The notes beneath the pieces are model-generated. The model was given only the letters and a program-made list of their open reading frames with translations. It was not told where the DNA came from and made no database searches. A stretch of DNA of 64,000 bases from Plantago ovata (Eukaryota > Streptophyta > Magnoliopsida > Lamiales > Plantaginaceae). Location of the stretch: assembly GCA_028274465.1 (NCBI GenBank), contig CM051458.1, positions 15,515,566 through 15,579,565 of the forward strand, read 5' to 3'. Positions 10,547 through 21,607 of the stretch are shown piece by piece. Numbering within the stretch: position 1 is the stretch's first letter; each line of letters begins with the position of its first letter. The translations under genes and the position numbers were made by a program.

Positions 10547-11882
10547 CTCCATTTTGTGTCTTGCATGTTTTTTGTATTAGAGTCTAGCTTAGTTGCTTGA
10601 GGACAAACAAATGTTCGGTTTGGGGAGTTTGATGAATGTGTATTTTACACTTTCATTTGAGTCTTTTTCACCTATTTTAGTTATCCTCTATGTTAATTTA
10701 GCTATATTTTAGTACATTTTATTAGAATAGTGTCACGTTTCCCTTTAGTTTTTATTTTACAGGTTTTGGTTGAAATTCGGAGATTTCTGGGCAAATATAT
10801 TAAAGTTGACAAGGAATTGGTGTTCCAGAAGCCTATTTGGAGTATCTGAAGGTTTCCGGATAGGATTTGGAGTCTAAGGGTCGAATCTGGAGGTTAGAAG
10901 GCCATTAGAAGTCTAAAACCGAGTCCGAAAAGGTGAAGAAATCCAAATCCGCGTCGAAAAATGCGGAATTCCGCGAAAAAGGCGGGGGGCGAACCGCCCC
11001 AGAGAAATTTCGGGGCCTATATATAGAGCTCAGTTTTTCTCCGAAAATCATATCTTTCCAAGCCTACTTTCTCACCTCTCTCTATAGTTTTAGGTAGGAA
11101 CTTCCCGGGGCCTGTCCTGGGAGTTCCGTAGCTTAGGGGATACTTTTTCATAGCAGTTTGGAGCTCGTAGGACCGCAATCATCTGGAGATTGACAACCTT
11201 CGGTAACTTTGTATCTTACAAGTTTTATTCAACTTATTTTATTTATCTTTCAATATGTTTTCTTCTATGATTTCTGTTGATTGCATGCATAATATGAGTA
11301 GCTAAACTTATCATTGGTGGTAGTATGTGAATTCTTAGCGAGGGAAGATAATCATGCTAATGGCTATATCGCGCATTATACTCCGTGTCATTGCTTTATT
11401 TCGTTGATCAGTTGTAACCAAAATTCTCGTATGTTGTATTGATCATTATGCACAATTGGACACTAGTCGACCATCAGACCAATTATCTTCGTAGTGTTGA
11501 ATAATTACGGAACACATTAGGACAATCGTGATTGACTAGTCAGACCAGATTATCTTCGTAGTGCTTAATACTTGCAACAGGACACTAGATTGATTCAAAG
11601 ATCTCTATGCAAGACCGAGGAATTTATGCATGATTATCGACCCATTATGCTAAGAAGGACCATACTATCACCAATCTTCATTATCTGCTAGAAACCCCCT
11701 ATTGTTATCTGTCTGCTGTTTTATATTCTCTAGTTAAATAGATAAAGCTAGTTATAGTCCTGAGAGAATGACACTCGAGTCATTCTGCTACTACACTACG
11801 GTTTTCGTTGTAGTTGTGGATTGCCTTTGGCTAAAACAAATATTATTTGCTGAATCGAGACCCGACAAATCTCAGTTCATCA
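10547..11882 (+). mobile_element. Athila-like element, 3' end with LTR (10630-11882)
   Basis: A short piece of internal sequence with the polypurine tract (TTTGGGGAGTT) is followed by a complete LTR of 1253 bp with TGATGA...TCATCA ends. A TATA box lies at 11018-11025, just downstream of a GC palindrome (GGGGCGAACCGCCCC). It matches the LTRs at 23523, 52713, 59456 and 60427. The minus-strand Sirevirus is inserted in its internal 3' end, and this element is itself inserted in a Sirevirus LTR that resumes at 11883. Confidence 0.9.
11018..11025 (+). promoter_or_regulatory. TATA box of the Athila-like LTR
   Basis: The sequence CCTATATATAGAGC lies at the same place in the LTR copies at 24383 (minus), 53161, 59890 and 61288 (minus). 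It is preceded each time by a GC-rich palindrome cluster, and is the expected U3 promoter of the element. Confidence 0.7.
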
Positions 11883-12580
11883 CTTAGTCACCAGAAACAA
11901 CTTAACTTGCATACTGAAAAGTATTACAAGTTGTGTTTTTTAGATAACTTGTTATAGGTGAAAAAGTTATACTCAAGTCATCTCATCCCAAACCTCTCTA
12001 ACTGATAAACACCCTTTTTCAGGCGTGAAATTCAGGGGGAATTAATCAAGCATTGTGTTGCTGATTAAGTCCCAAGTTTGGTGGAGAACAAGGTTACAGT
12101 TCTCTAGTTAGGTTGGAAACGAAGCAAGTGTGTTTTGGTTTATGAAGAATCATTATAGATAGGATTTGTAAGGAACCTCAATCTTATCTTAGTGGAATCA
12201 GTCCTAGAAAGGACAAAGTGGATTACTTGAGAGATTACGCCACTCTCAGATACCACTATAAAAGTGTTTGTGTGAATTACTTTACCGTATTTAGTTTTCA
12301 GCAAGCTTTACTTATTGTACACTGCCACTCTGCTCACTTGCTGAAACTAGCACTCTCTGAAAAGCACTTATTGTATAAAGACTTCCGCACTCTATTTTTA
12401 AAGTACCAGTAAAACTCGTTACTGAAAAGTAACTAGTACTTTCTGAGAAAGTTAAGTACCAGCAAACTAATTACTGAAAAGTAATAAGCACTTGCTGAGA
12501 AAGTTTTTAAACGACGAAAGTTTGAAAAGACTATTCACCCCCCCCCTCTAATCTTTTCTTGTTGTTTAAAGGGACCAACA
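11883..12580 (+). repeat. Right part of a plus-strand Sirevirus LTR
   Basis: The sequence matches 47413-48117 of the plus-strand Sirevirus LTR and ends in the same TTTAAAGGGACCAACA. It is followed by host DNA rather than a PBS, so it is either a 3' LTR or a solo LTR. The Athila-like element is inserted at its left edge; the left part of this LTR is not in the window. Confidence 0.88.
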
Positions 12581-13700
12581 ATCGTGATTAGTATACTCCA
12601 GTCACCCATGAATTTTTTTGATATTTAATTGAACTGTTGAATCTGATTCTGTTTTGAACGTGTTTCGGTGTTTGTGTTCTACTCCAATGGAAATTGGACA
12701 TCATCGTTCCACCACTGAGAGTAGTTCATTTGAAAATGCCGATTTTGACCACAAATCAGTGGAAGATTACACATCCCAACGATTTTCATCAATGCATTTA
12801 GACCTGCCATTTGAGAAGTTCACAAGGCGAGTCTTGAAAGGCCTGACAATTTCTTACTTGTGAAATACAAGCAACTACAGAGTGATACAATCGGGTTTGT
12901 GAAAAAACTGGATGCATTCATGGATAAACAATTCACTGAGGAAGAAGAGTTTGGAGGGTGTTCCAGAAAATATTGTGAGACTGTGCAGCTTTAACAGCTT
13001 AAGCAACATTGATAAAGGCCAGTACGCATGTTAGGGATTTACAGGTGGATCACAGTGCTTTCTACAGAATGGGAAACATAGGCAATTTGAAGCCTGCACA
13101 GATTGATAGGATCACTCACGAGAAACTTAAGGAATATATATCAGGCTTCTCATTCGGATGATGATGATAATTTCCACAACCGATGAATCCTATCATCTTT
13201 CAAGTATTTGGACATTTATGAGTGCAATCGCCTGGAGTCAATTGGATTTAGAAGCGGAAAGTGCCGACCCCTCCCTTCTCTCCGGAAAGTGTTTGTTTTC
13301 AACTGCCCTAAATTGGCCTCTGTTGCATTGGAAACTCCAAACCTTGAGGTATTGAAAATCTGGCGATGCAATGAGTTGAGTCAATTGGAATTTCCGGATT
13401 ATGAAGATGATGATGGCCACGGCAGAATCCTACCATCTCTCAAGGTGTTAAACATACATGAATGCTCTCGCCTGGAGTCAATAGGATTTAGAAGCGGAAA
13501 GTGCTGACCCATCCCTTCTCTTCAGGAATTATATGTTTCCGGCTGCCCTAATTTGGCCTCTGTTGCATTGGAAACTCCCAACCTTTCGTTACAAAATTTA
13601 TTTGGTTGTCCCAAATCGGAAATGCTGAGAAATCGACAACCCATCTGAAACTACTCATCACAGCTCTTTCCCTTCCAGCCATGTACATTGATTCTTATCT
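12581..13700 (+). pseudogene. Decayed host gene with leucine-rich repeats (copy A)
   Basis: Fragments of a plant gene lie in order. About 12690-12840 encodes an acidic, Ser-rich segment (SSFENADFDHKSVEDY). Short stretches near 12890-13150 include GFVKKLDAFMDKQF and DRITHEKLKEYISGF. An LRR block at 13195-13650 has repeats of the form CPNLASVALETPNL and SLKVLNIHECSRLESIGF. The LRR block contains an internal duplication of about 240 bp. Two TGA codons interrupt the LRR frame, both where the sister repeat has Arg (CGA or AGA), as expected from decay of methylated CpG. It is F-box/LRR-like or NLR-like in style, but I cannot assign the family. The first part resembles 32640-32820; the end is repeated at 26294. 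Confidence 0.65.
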
Positions 13701-13840
13701 TTGCTTTTAAATTTGCATATATAATATTATTTTCATCTTAGCTTAATTTATTATTGGCAGTCATCGCCCAAATGGTTAGCCATTACATGTTTTTACGACC
13801 TTAAATTCATTGGGAGCAGCTTGCTAGTACTCTGTTTATG
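13701..13840. other. 3' flank of LRR gene copy A
   Basis: AT-rich sequence downstream of the LRR frame, probably former 3' UTR. It is present with about 1-3% difference at 26985-27124. No gene or RNA was seen. Confidence 0.5.
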
Positions 13841-14373
13841 GTTATTGATGAAGGTAAAACCGGTTAGGGAGTTTATATCATCATCTCTCGATCCATGGAA
13901 GCTGATGGAAGGAGTATTTTGAGTGTGGACGGGGATGAGTGCCTGCAAAATGAGGGGAAAGTAAGGGGGAGGGGACTTAGCTCCGGCCTACCGAAGTTAG
14001 ACCGGCGAGCAAGTTAATGTGTTGAGAAGTGAAAATGGAATAGTAATGACTGAATGATACGAGCAATAAATGAGGACATATATAGGATACGGTAGAGGTC
14101 CCACATTCTCTAGGTGTTCGACTTGAGTAGGTGGCCTCTTCGTTCGGCATACTTGTTCGACCCCCTAGGTAGTTCGACCCTTGGAGCGTACTTGAGTGGT
14201 TCGACCCTTGGAGCGTACTTGAGTGGTTCGACCCTTGAGTGGTTCGACCCACGTGGATACCTCCGGGTTGGTCGAGGAAAACTCTATGGTCTTCGAGGGG
14301 TCATAACAAGTAATCTGTTCGAGTCCATAACAAGGTTGTTCGACTTGTAGCTTTACCACTTGTCCCCATATCA
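13841..14373 (-). repeat. Tat-type LTR (13846-14373) with target site GTTAT
   Basis: Read on the minus strand the LTR starts TGATATGGGG (14373) and ends CCTTCATCA (13846). A TATA motif CCTATATATG lies near 14085. Inside are tandem TTCGACCC(TT)GAGTGG-type units, one more than in the copy at 27130. The host bases GTTAT stand at 13841-13845; the same five bases follow the sister LTR at 27632-27636. To the right lies a polypurine tract (minus GAAACTTGGGGGACTCA), so this is the 3' LTR of a minus-strand element whose interior follows. Confidence 0.8.
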
Positions 14374-15249
14374 TGAGTCCCCCAAGTTTCGATGGATGAT
14401 GACAAGGAAACCATCGAAAGTTCAGAGATTTATTGTTCGAGGTATCGTTGTGGCGGGATCAGGTGTGAACTTGGATCTTTTTGAATTTCGAATTTGTTAC
14501 GGTGGGGGGCATCACGGTAATTTATGGCGTTTTAATTGCTAGCTTTGGCGCACGTGTCGACTTTTGGGAGGGAAGGTGGGGCACACGCGCCTTGTTAGGC
14601 GAACCTCATTGGAAGTGGGTGGTTTAAAGGGGTTAGAGACTTTCTTTCTTCCCTTTTCTTTTTATCCCCATACCTTCCCTTTCCCTTCACTTACTCCGGC
14701 GCCAAGCTCCTCCGATTCCGCCGCTTTTTCGCTCGATTGTCACCGGCCTTTTGTTCCCGGAAGCCGCCCTTAGACCGCCGTTCGCTCCAGGTATGCTTCC
14801 TCTTGCCTCTTTGTTTAATTCGGCTAAATGCTTCTCTTTTGCTTCTTTTTCGTCTTGTCTTTTCGATTTTGATGATTTTATGGTGGTCTAGAGCTCTTTC
14901 TTCTTCTTTCCATCTTCATATTCTATGTGGTGTGTATTATTGTACCCTTTCTCCCGTAATTCGGGGCGGGCGCTTGCCTTTTTGGTGACGATTCCGGCGG
15001 GGTTCCTCGCCGCCCGGGACGGTCTGCTTGTCGCGCTCTCCGTTTTTCTTTTGGTTTAGACCATTGTGGTGGGTCGATCGGTCGGGTGGTGTAGCGTCGA
15101 ACAGATGGGTCGTTTGGGTAGTGGGTTTTCTTGCTTGGTTTTTCGGTTTGGGTAGTGATTTGGGGGTCAAACGCTTGGCTATTGCCCCTAGTGTCGAACA
15201 TACGGGTAGTTGCTTGCCTGCCCTTTCGGTCCGGGTCTCGAAATTCGTG

Positions 15250-15960
15250 AAAGTAGCGAAGTGTCGTACAGATTGGCTTGAGTGTCGAACGGTGTCGGTG
15301 TCTTTGCTTGTATCAAATAAAATATGTGTCGAACAAATTGGTCACCGCCGAAACCATTGTTTGCGTCGAAACCATCTTTGCTTGTGTCGAACAAATTGGT
15401 CACCGCCGAAACCTTTGTTTGAACGAATTTAGTGTCGAACGGATTTGCTTTGATTCGAACGAATTTGCTTTGGTACGAACGAATTTGCTTGTTTCGTCCG
15501 TGAGTGTCGAACGGATTTGCTTTGATTCGAACGAATTTGCTTTGGTTCGAACGAATTTGCTTGTTTCGTCCGTGACCCGTCCGTCTTTCGAACTTCCCAT
15601 GTGTCGAACGAATTCATGACCCGGTTCGAAATATTTTGGGTGTGTCGAACCGGTTTGCTTCGCGTCGTGGGCCAGTGTCTAAGCAAATTGTTTATGTTCG
15701 ACACAACCAGTTCGCTTGTGTTGAAACAATCCTTTTGCGACAAGGGAATTCGCCAAATTCCTTGTGTCGAAATCGTTTCCTTATGTCGAACGCGTTCTTG
15801 TGTCGATGTCGAATTCGTTCGACACGGGAATTCGCCAAATTCGCTCGTAGGTATCGAACTCGTTCGGTACGGGAATTTATCGAATTCCCTTGTGTTGGCG
15901 TCGAACGATTCAGTTTGCATATAGTTCTTTGCCTTGCATGTCGAGTCGTGTCGAACGAAA
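15250..15960. repeat. TCGAAC-rich region with a 72-bp tandem duplication (15431-15574)
   Basis: The word TCGAAC (or TTCGAACGAATTTGCTT) recurs more than twenty times in about 700 bp. Two units of exactly 72 bp, nearly identical, lie at 15431-15502 and 15503-15574. A second direct repeat carries AACAAATTGGTCACCGCCG twice (about 15336 and 15390). The region lies upstream of the antisense ORF, in its presumed leader or intron. Confidence 0.85.
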
Positions 15961-16105
15961 TAGTAGGTGTCGAACATGTAGTTCTTTGCCTTGTATCTTT
16001 TGATTTGGGTAGTTGTGTGGTTGAACACTTGTAGTCGGGTCGATTGAACTTTTCGTTTTTACATCCTTTCGATAGCTAGTGGATTTCGGGTTGGATCCGA
16101 ACTGA

Positions 16106-18497
16106 TTGTTCCTTTTGGTAGTTTCTGTAAGGATGTCGAAACGAAATGCTGACCAACCCGGTGCCGGTGATGACTCGAACAATGCGAACTCTTTTAGTGT
16201 AAACAAAAGGTCGAACTCTTTAGGTAGGGATAGTGGCCCTTTTTCCCCTTCTGATTCGTCCCCCTTTTTAACCTCGAACCAGGTAGTTCGGATATCCCTT
16301 TTACCTGCGAAACAACCTGGCCCTTCGCTAACGACTCGACTTTTGAGGAGCCAAAGTCGGATTCTTGAGATGGCCGATCCTGCCGAGAATCAAGACGAGG
16401 CGGCATTGGATGAGGTTCCGATGGAAGCGAATTCGGATAATAGGCTTCTGATGGATGTCAGTTCGGTTCGAAGAAAGGAAGCTGAGTCCTTGTACCACAA
16501 ATTCGGGATCCCTAGGACGTATGAGATTATCTTGCCTGGCCCGACTGATAGGATGTACAACCCTCCTCCCTCTGATTGTATTGCCATAACCATCCAAGCC
16601 TTAGAGCATGGTTTTAGGTTCCCGATATGTGACGGAGTGGTCCACATCTTGGACTCTTTGGAGTTATGTCCGACTCAGCTATTGCCGAATGGGGTGGGGA
16701 TGATGATTGCGTTTTGTGTGTGGTGCAAGTCTATCAACCGGAAAGTGACTGTCTCAAACTTTCTACACTTCTTCTCAATGGTCGAAAGCAAAGATGGAGG
16801 TTGCTTTTATTACTTCTCGGCCACTAGACACTTCGAACTCTTCACAAAGTTCCAGTCTTCTCATGGCCCTGGATACAAGAGGCGTTATGTTTTCGTTCAG
16901 ATGCCCCCGAACGAAAATGGCACCCCTGGAGTGGTTCCGACTCCTCGATTATGGCGCCGTCATGATGGTGTGCTTACCGTTCTTGCCCGTCGAAATGAAT
17001 GGGCTGATGCCTATCGGGGTCGAACGCCCGAGGATCGGATAATCCCATACAGTCTCTTGGTGGAGCCGATCCTATATCTTGGGGGCGTGTCTTCGGTGGA
17101 ACCAGAGATTCGAGGGAATATCCGAGACTTGGGTACGTTTTTGCTTCTTTGTTGCCTCGTCTTTTCGCATGTTGTTTTTTTTTTTTTTTTTTTTTTTGTA
17201 CTAACCTATTCGACATGTTTCCTTCGTAGGTTATTGGATGCGGTGAGGATCACCTACCCCATAAAATACCCCATTTTATACTCCACTCTTCTAATTGGTG
17301 CATGTGTCACCATTTAAATTAACTAATTAATGTAAAAGTTAACCATGGTTTGAAAAAAAAAAATACATTCTCCTCCTACTTTCGCTCATTTAATTACGGC
17401 AAAAATTCTATTCTCTTTATTGAATTTAGTATTTACTATATATAGATCTAATTTCCCAAAATTAAGATTTTACAGTATTGTAGCTTCATCAATTTAACTT
17501 TTTTCTAGAGAGCTTCTGAGATTACATATATTTCTTATTCGATCTAAATTTATTAAAGTCTACTTTTACATGTGCTAGCTTGTTTTGTTAATCTAGAGTC
17601 CGTTAGATGGGAAGATAATTTTATTATGGCATTATAATGGGTTTATGGTTACTTACATTTTGATTCATTAGAAATTGATAGGAAAAAGTTGGTGGAACCT
17701 TACAATGTTTATAGATATAATAATTAATTAATTATGCAGAACAGAACAAATATATTAGTAAGTTACTCAAAAGGTTATGAATTGAATATTGAGAAAAAAG
17801 GATTAATGTGCTTCGAGGATTTTGAATATTAGAAGTGATGGTGAGAAAAAAAATTGCTGCAAAAGAAAAAAAAAAAACAAAAGAAGATGACAAACTATTT
17901 TTAGTAAATGTATAAAAGTTGGAAAAGATTGGAAAGTTAATTTTAGAGAGAACCATGTAATTCATTTGACTAACCATAGTTAATTTATGTCATTGTTAGT
18001 TAATACAAATTATGACACATGAACCAATAAGAAGAGTGGGTTATAAAAATGGGGTATTTTATGGTGTAGGCGATCCACACCGTATTGGATGAAGCTGTCT
18101 CAGGAATTCTTGGCCCGAAGGGCTCTGTCTCTTGCGAACAAAAACACGGTCCCGAAGTATACGGAGTCGAGGCCGCACAACATTTCGACCATAGTTGATC
18201 CCTCCATTGCTCCACATCTTACTCCTATTCCGAACGCGGATCTTGGTGGCGAATCGGGATCCGGTGCCGCGGGTGGGACTGTTCAGGAGTTGGTGCCCGG
18301 TACTAGTGTTCCTCCCTCGAACCGGGTGGAGGGTTCGGATGACAATTGTGACTCGGAACGGACAGCCTCGGTGATGCCTCGAGAGCAAGGCCAAAGTTCG
18401 GCCTCGAGACAACGGAAGAGGGCTCGAACAGATGTGGCTAGTGGTACAGCGGATAAGACCGTGATTGACTTGCCAGACGCACCTGATCATGCGACCG
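16106..18497 (+). pseudogene. Antisense ORF of the Tat element, 'putative gypsy-type transposon' family (PF04195-like)
   Basis: The protein opens MSKRNADQPG (ATG at 16133; an upstream in-frame ATG at 16106 exists). After a Ser/Asn-rich head comes the conserved block typical of the family named Transposase_28: PPPSDCIAITIQALEHGFRFP, then LELCPTQLLPNGVGMMIAFC and FLHFFSMV. An intron with a long T run (about 17133-17229) follows. Further coding sequence (KLSQEFLARRALSLANK) lies on the far side of a MULE inserted just inside the next exon. The biochemical role of this family is unknown; despite its name no transposase activity is established. It is a fossil, interrupted by the MULE and by the Athila-like array at 18498. 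Confidence 0.75.
17232..18091. mobile_element. Non-autonomous MULE (17241-18082) with 9-bp target duplication
   Basis: A perfect direct repeat TATTGGATG flanks the element (17232-17240 and 18083-18091). The element is 842 bp, begins CGGTGAGGATCACCTAC and ends with the inverse. Its terminal inverted repeats are about 75-90 bp with few mismatches; the core is CCATAAAATACCCCATTTT. A 9-bp target duplication with long TIRs is diagnostic of Mutator-like elements. The interior is AT-rich, has homopolymer runs and codes for nothing, so it is a MITE-size derivative needing a transposase from elsewhere. Confidence 0.93.
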
Positions 18498-19318
18498 TGA
18501 TGAAACGGAGATTCGTCAGGTCCCGGTTCAGTCAAATAAATTTTGTTATTAGTCAAAGGCAATCCACAACTACAACGAAAACCGTAGTGTAGTAGTAGAA
18601 TGACTCGAGTGTCGTTCTCTCAGGACTATACTAGCTTTATCAAATCTAATTAAGAATATAAAACAGCAGATAGAAAGCAAAAGGGGGTTTCAAGCAGATA
18701 ATGGAGATTGGTGATAGTATGGTCCTTCTTAGCATAATGGGTCGATAATCATGCATAAATTCCTCGGTCTTGCATAGAGATCTTTGAATCAATCTAGTGT
18801 CCTGTGCAAGTATTAAGCACTACGAAGATAATCGGGTCTGACTAGTCAATCACTGCTGTCTTAATGTGTTCCGTAATTATTCAACACTACGAATATAATT
18901 GGTCTGATGGTCGACTAGTGTCCAATTGTGCATAATGATCAATACAACATACGAGAATTTTGGTTACAACTGATCAACGAAATAAAGCAATGACACGGAG
19001 TATAATGCGCGATATAGCCATTAGCATGATTATCTTCCCTCGCTAAGAATTCACATACTACCACCAATGATAAGTGTAGCTACTCATAATAGGCATGCAA
19101 TCAATAGAAATCATAGAAGAAAACATATTGAAAGAAGATAAAATAAGTAGATAAAAACTGTAAGATACAATGTTACCGAAGGTTGTCAATCTCCGGATGA
19201 TTGCGATCCTACGCGCTCCAATCTGCTATGAAAAAGTATCCCCTAAGCTACGGAACGCCCACGACAGGCCCCGGGAAGTTCCTACCTAAAACTATAGAGA
19301 GAGGTGAGAAAGTAGGCT
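18498..19318 (-). repeat. Athila-like LTR portion
   Basis: This matches the PBS-side two thirds of the LTR at 23523-24778, from the TGATGA end to the AGTAGGCT word downstream of the TATA box. It is the left border of the Athila-like array. Confidence 0.85.
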
Positions 19319-19507
19319 GCAAGACCACAATAGTGAGTAGTAATATCTGGCGGTTCTGGTGGATCAGGTATGGCTTGCAATACGTGTTGTTTGCCATCCA
19401 CCTCGATGGTGCAAGTTCTTTGGTAGATGTCCATCACGGAGCGTAGCTTGGTCAAGAATGTTTGCCCTAAGAGTATGACATCCCCCGTCCCAGGTGCAGA
19501 TGCCGGC

Positions 19508-21607
19508 ATAACTGTAAGAAAATATGGTCAGAGTTACCCCTAGGGTACGCAGCGGAATTTTAAAAATTTTCTTAACATACTGGTTAATTGATTATGCATA
19601 TGTCGTATATATATAAACACGTCAATTAGAAGACTAACCTTACTTCCAAAGCAGCTTCCAAGTCTTCGTAATAATCCGGTGTATCTTCTCCTTCGTCGAA
19701 GTCGAAGATATGTACAATACTCTGTATATTTGCAAGACAATAAGAGTTAGTTTCCAGCTCCTAGAACCTCAACCTTGGTATCCACGGATGAACAACCTAT
19801 CGGAAGAATGCTAGGATATTCTTTATGTGACCAAGAAGACGGGGCGGCAATTCCCTCCGGTGGCGGTGTGCGCGCGCGTGAGGCTAAGGGAGGAGGGGAG
19901 AGGTTTTATTTTTTCTAAGAAAACTGGGTAGAATAACTGTGTATCAAAATCACACGTAAAATCATATGTAAAACTCTCTCCAATAGTCTACTATATATAG
20001 TAGTCTATAGAAGCCTAAAGCATAAGCAATTAGACTTTGTAAAGGAATAAGAATCTAATTCTTATCGCACAAGGAAACCAATATCAAGTCTAGATTCATT
20101 CCCAATCAAATCAAAACTCAATCAGGAAAATCTAACTTATCCCTTGGACTTCTAATAGAGGAAGGAGTCGAACTCCTCCCCATATTCTGCCACGCACGCG
20201 CGCGCCTGTCCTACGGGACGTGGGTCCCACTTTTGGGACCCACATATATTTCTAAGGCAATCCAAACTCCAAGTATATTTTTGCCCAAGTGCATATGTTA
20301 ATTCTAAATTAACATATCATTTACAATCAAACCTCCATTATATTTCCAAAATATAATCTTTAATTGTATTTACATAAAATACAATTACTTAGCCAATTCA
20401 ATTAATAATTCCAAATTATTAATTGAGCCACCAATTATTATAATTAATTCCAAATCAATTATAATCCATCAATCACAATTAATTCCAAATTAATTGCGAT
20501 TCCATCTTCAAGGATATCCTGATAGGCTGAATCACCGCATAGTGTGACCCATAGGGCCTCACCGCATTAAGCAAGTCCTAGACTAGGCAACATGGAATTC
20601 CTAGACGGTTCCATTTGCAATATTAATACGTGAGGACGTTTGAGAGGTTTCTCAAAGCTAACCCTTTCGTTGCGAAGCCTGTTGCGCTCAACGCGGCGAT
20701 GGTAACGTCCCTTCATCTGACTTGCTCGAATGTATCTAGGATCGATGAAGTGTCTATCCCAATAATACATCCACGGGCGTCTCAGGGAGTTGCTTGGTTA
20801 AGATATACTTATGACCATCATAATATATCATTTGCACTGGCCAGTGACTTTACCAACACAACTATGCAGACTACGAGCAGTGCTCTCCTGTGCTACACTT
20901 GAGAGATGAATCCTTCACAGAATCACTTATCACCCCCATTTGTATTTAGCCATAATCCTGGATCGTGTCTTAGGTCAACTGCTTATTCAGAGCTGACATC
21001 GACGGGTCCACCAAGGATATGGAGCAACAAATGTGATGATAAAGTCCTGTAAGTACAAAGGACGAATGGCATCACTTCGACAACTCACCGGTTCCCATAG
21101 ACACGTCGGTGTAGAGTATACATCGATGGGATTGTCCGGTGGGTACTTTCATTGTTCGATAAAGCTTCTTCGAACAACTATGCGCAGTTATGAGAACGTT
21201 CCTTGATTGTCCAACAATCCGTTCCGTGGCCGTGGGATCGGCTCACACTTGCTCCAACAAGTATAACCTCCACGCATACTAGTCTTGTCAGGTTCATTCA
21301 GACCCCCACATCCGAGATGTACCACGACTAGGGAGAGTTTGGGATAGATGATAACTCACATAGCTCCCACTAACTGTGTGATCGGTCATCTATCCGAGGG
21401 GACATGTTCAGTATCAATACAGACAGCAATATAGATATGACATGCTGTAGCCTGGTGTAATATAAATATGAAAGCGATACTCAACAGTAAAATGAAACAA
21501 ACATATATTATATTACGTTGACCTGTGTAATAGTACTTATATGTCCTCTACAAGGGCACCATGCCCTTAGTAAGGACTGTCTCTAGGACATATACACTAT
21601 CAATAAC
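19508..21607 (-). mobile_element. Solo LTR (19513-21602) with target duplication ATAAC
   Basis: The 2090-bp unit has TG...CA ends (TGTAAGAAAATATGG at 19513; TACACTATCA ending at 21602) and a perfect 5-bp direct repeat ATAAC on each side (19508-19512 and 21603-21607). No internal coding sequence, PBS or PPT is visible and no second copy of either end occurs inside, so it is one LTR left by recombination. The orientation is inferred as minus, because a TATA-rich and poly-A-like region lies towards the low-coordinate end. It is probably Ty1/copia; the family is not certain. It interrupts the protease region of the Athila-like element. Confidence 0.82.

Larger units (their letters stand above)
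14374..18497 (-). mobile_element. Tat-lineage Ty3/gypsy element, 3' interior with an antisense ORF
   Basis: Starting at the polypurine tract (14374-14390), this is the 3' interior of a minus-strand LTR element. It contains a plus-strand gene (see 16106). Antisense extra ORFs between pol and the 3' LTR are a known feature of the Tat lineage (Grande, Ogre, Retand relatives). The stretch 14560-16100 looks like the promoter, first non-coding exon and intron of that antisense gene and is full of the word GTGTCGAAC. No gag or pol of this element is in the window. An Athila-like array is inserted at 18498 and a MULE at 17241. Confidence 0.65.

Noticed and set aside
13010-14373. The whole 1.36-kb repeat (13010-14373 and 26294-27631) read as an LTR pair with TGATA...TATCA ends
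   Set aside because: The outer flanks do not give a target duplication, and the LRR gene part continues to the left of 13010. GTTAT plus TGATGAAGG at 13841 and 27125 shows that the true LTR is only the right 0.5 kb.
14923-16034. Several long ORFs on both strands in the TCGAAC-rich region
   Set aside because: They are produced by the tandem word repeats; frames shift between units and no protein family signature is visible.
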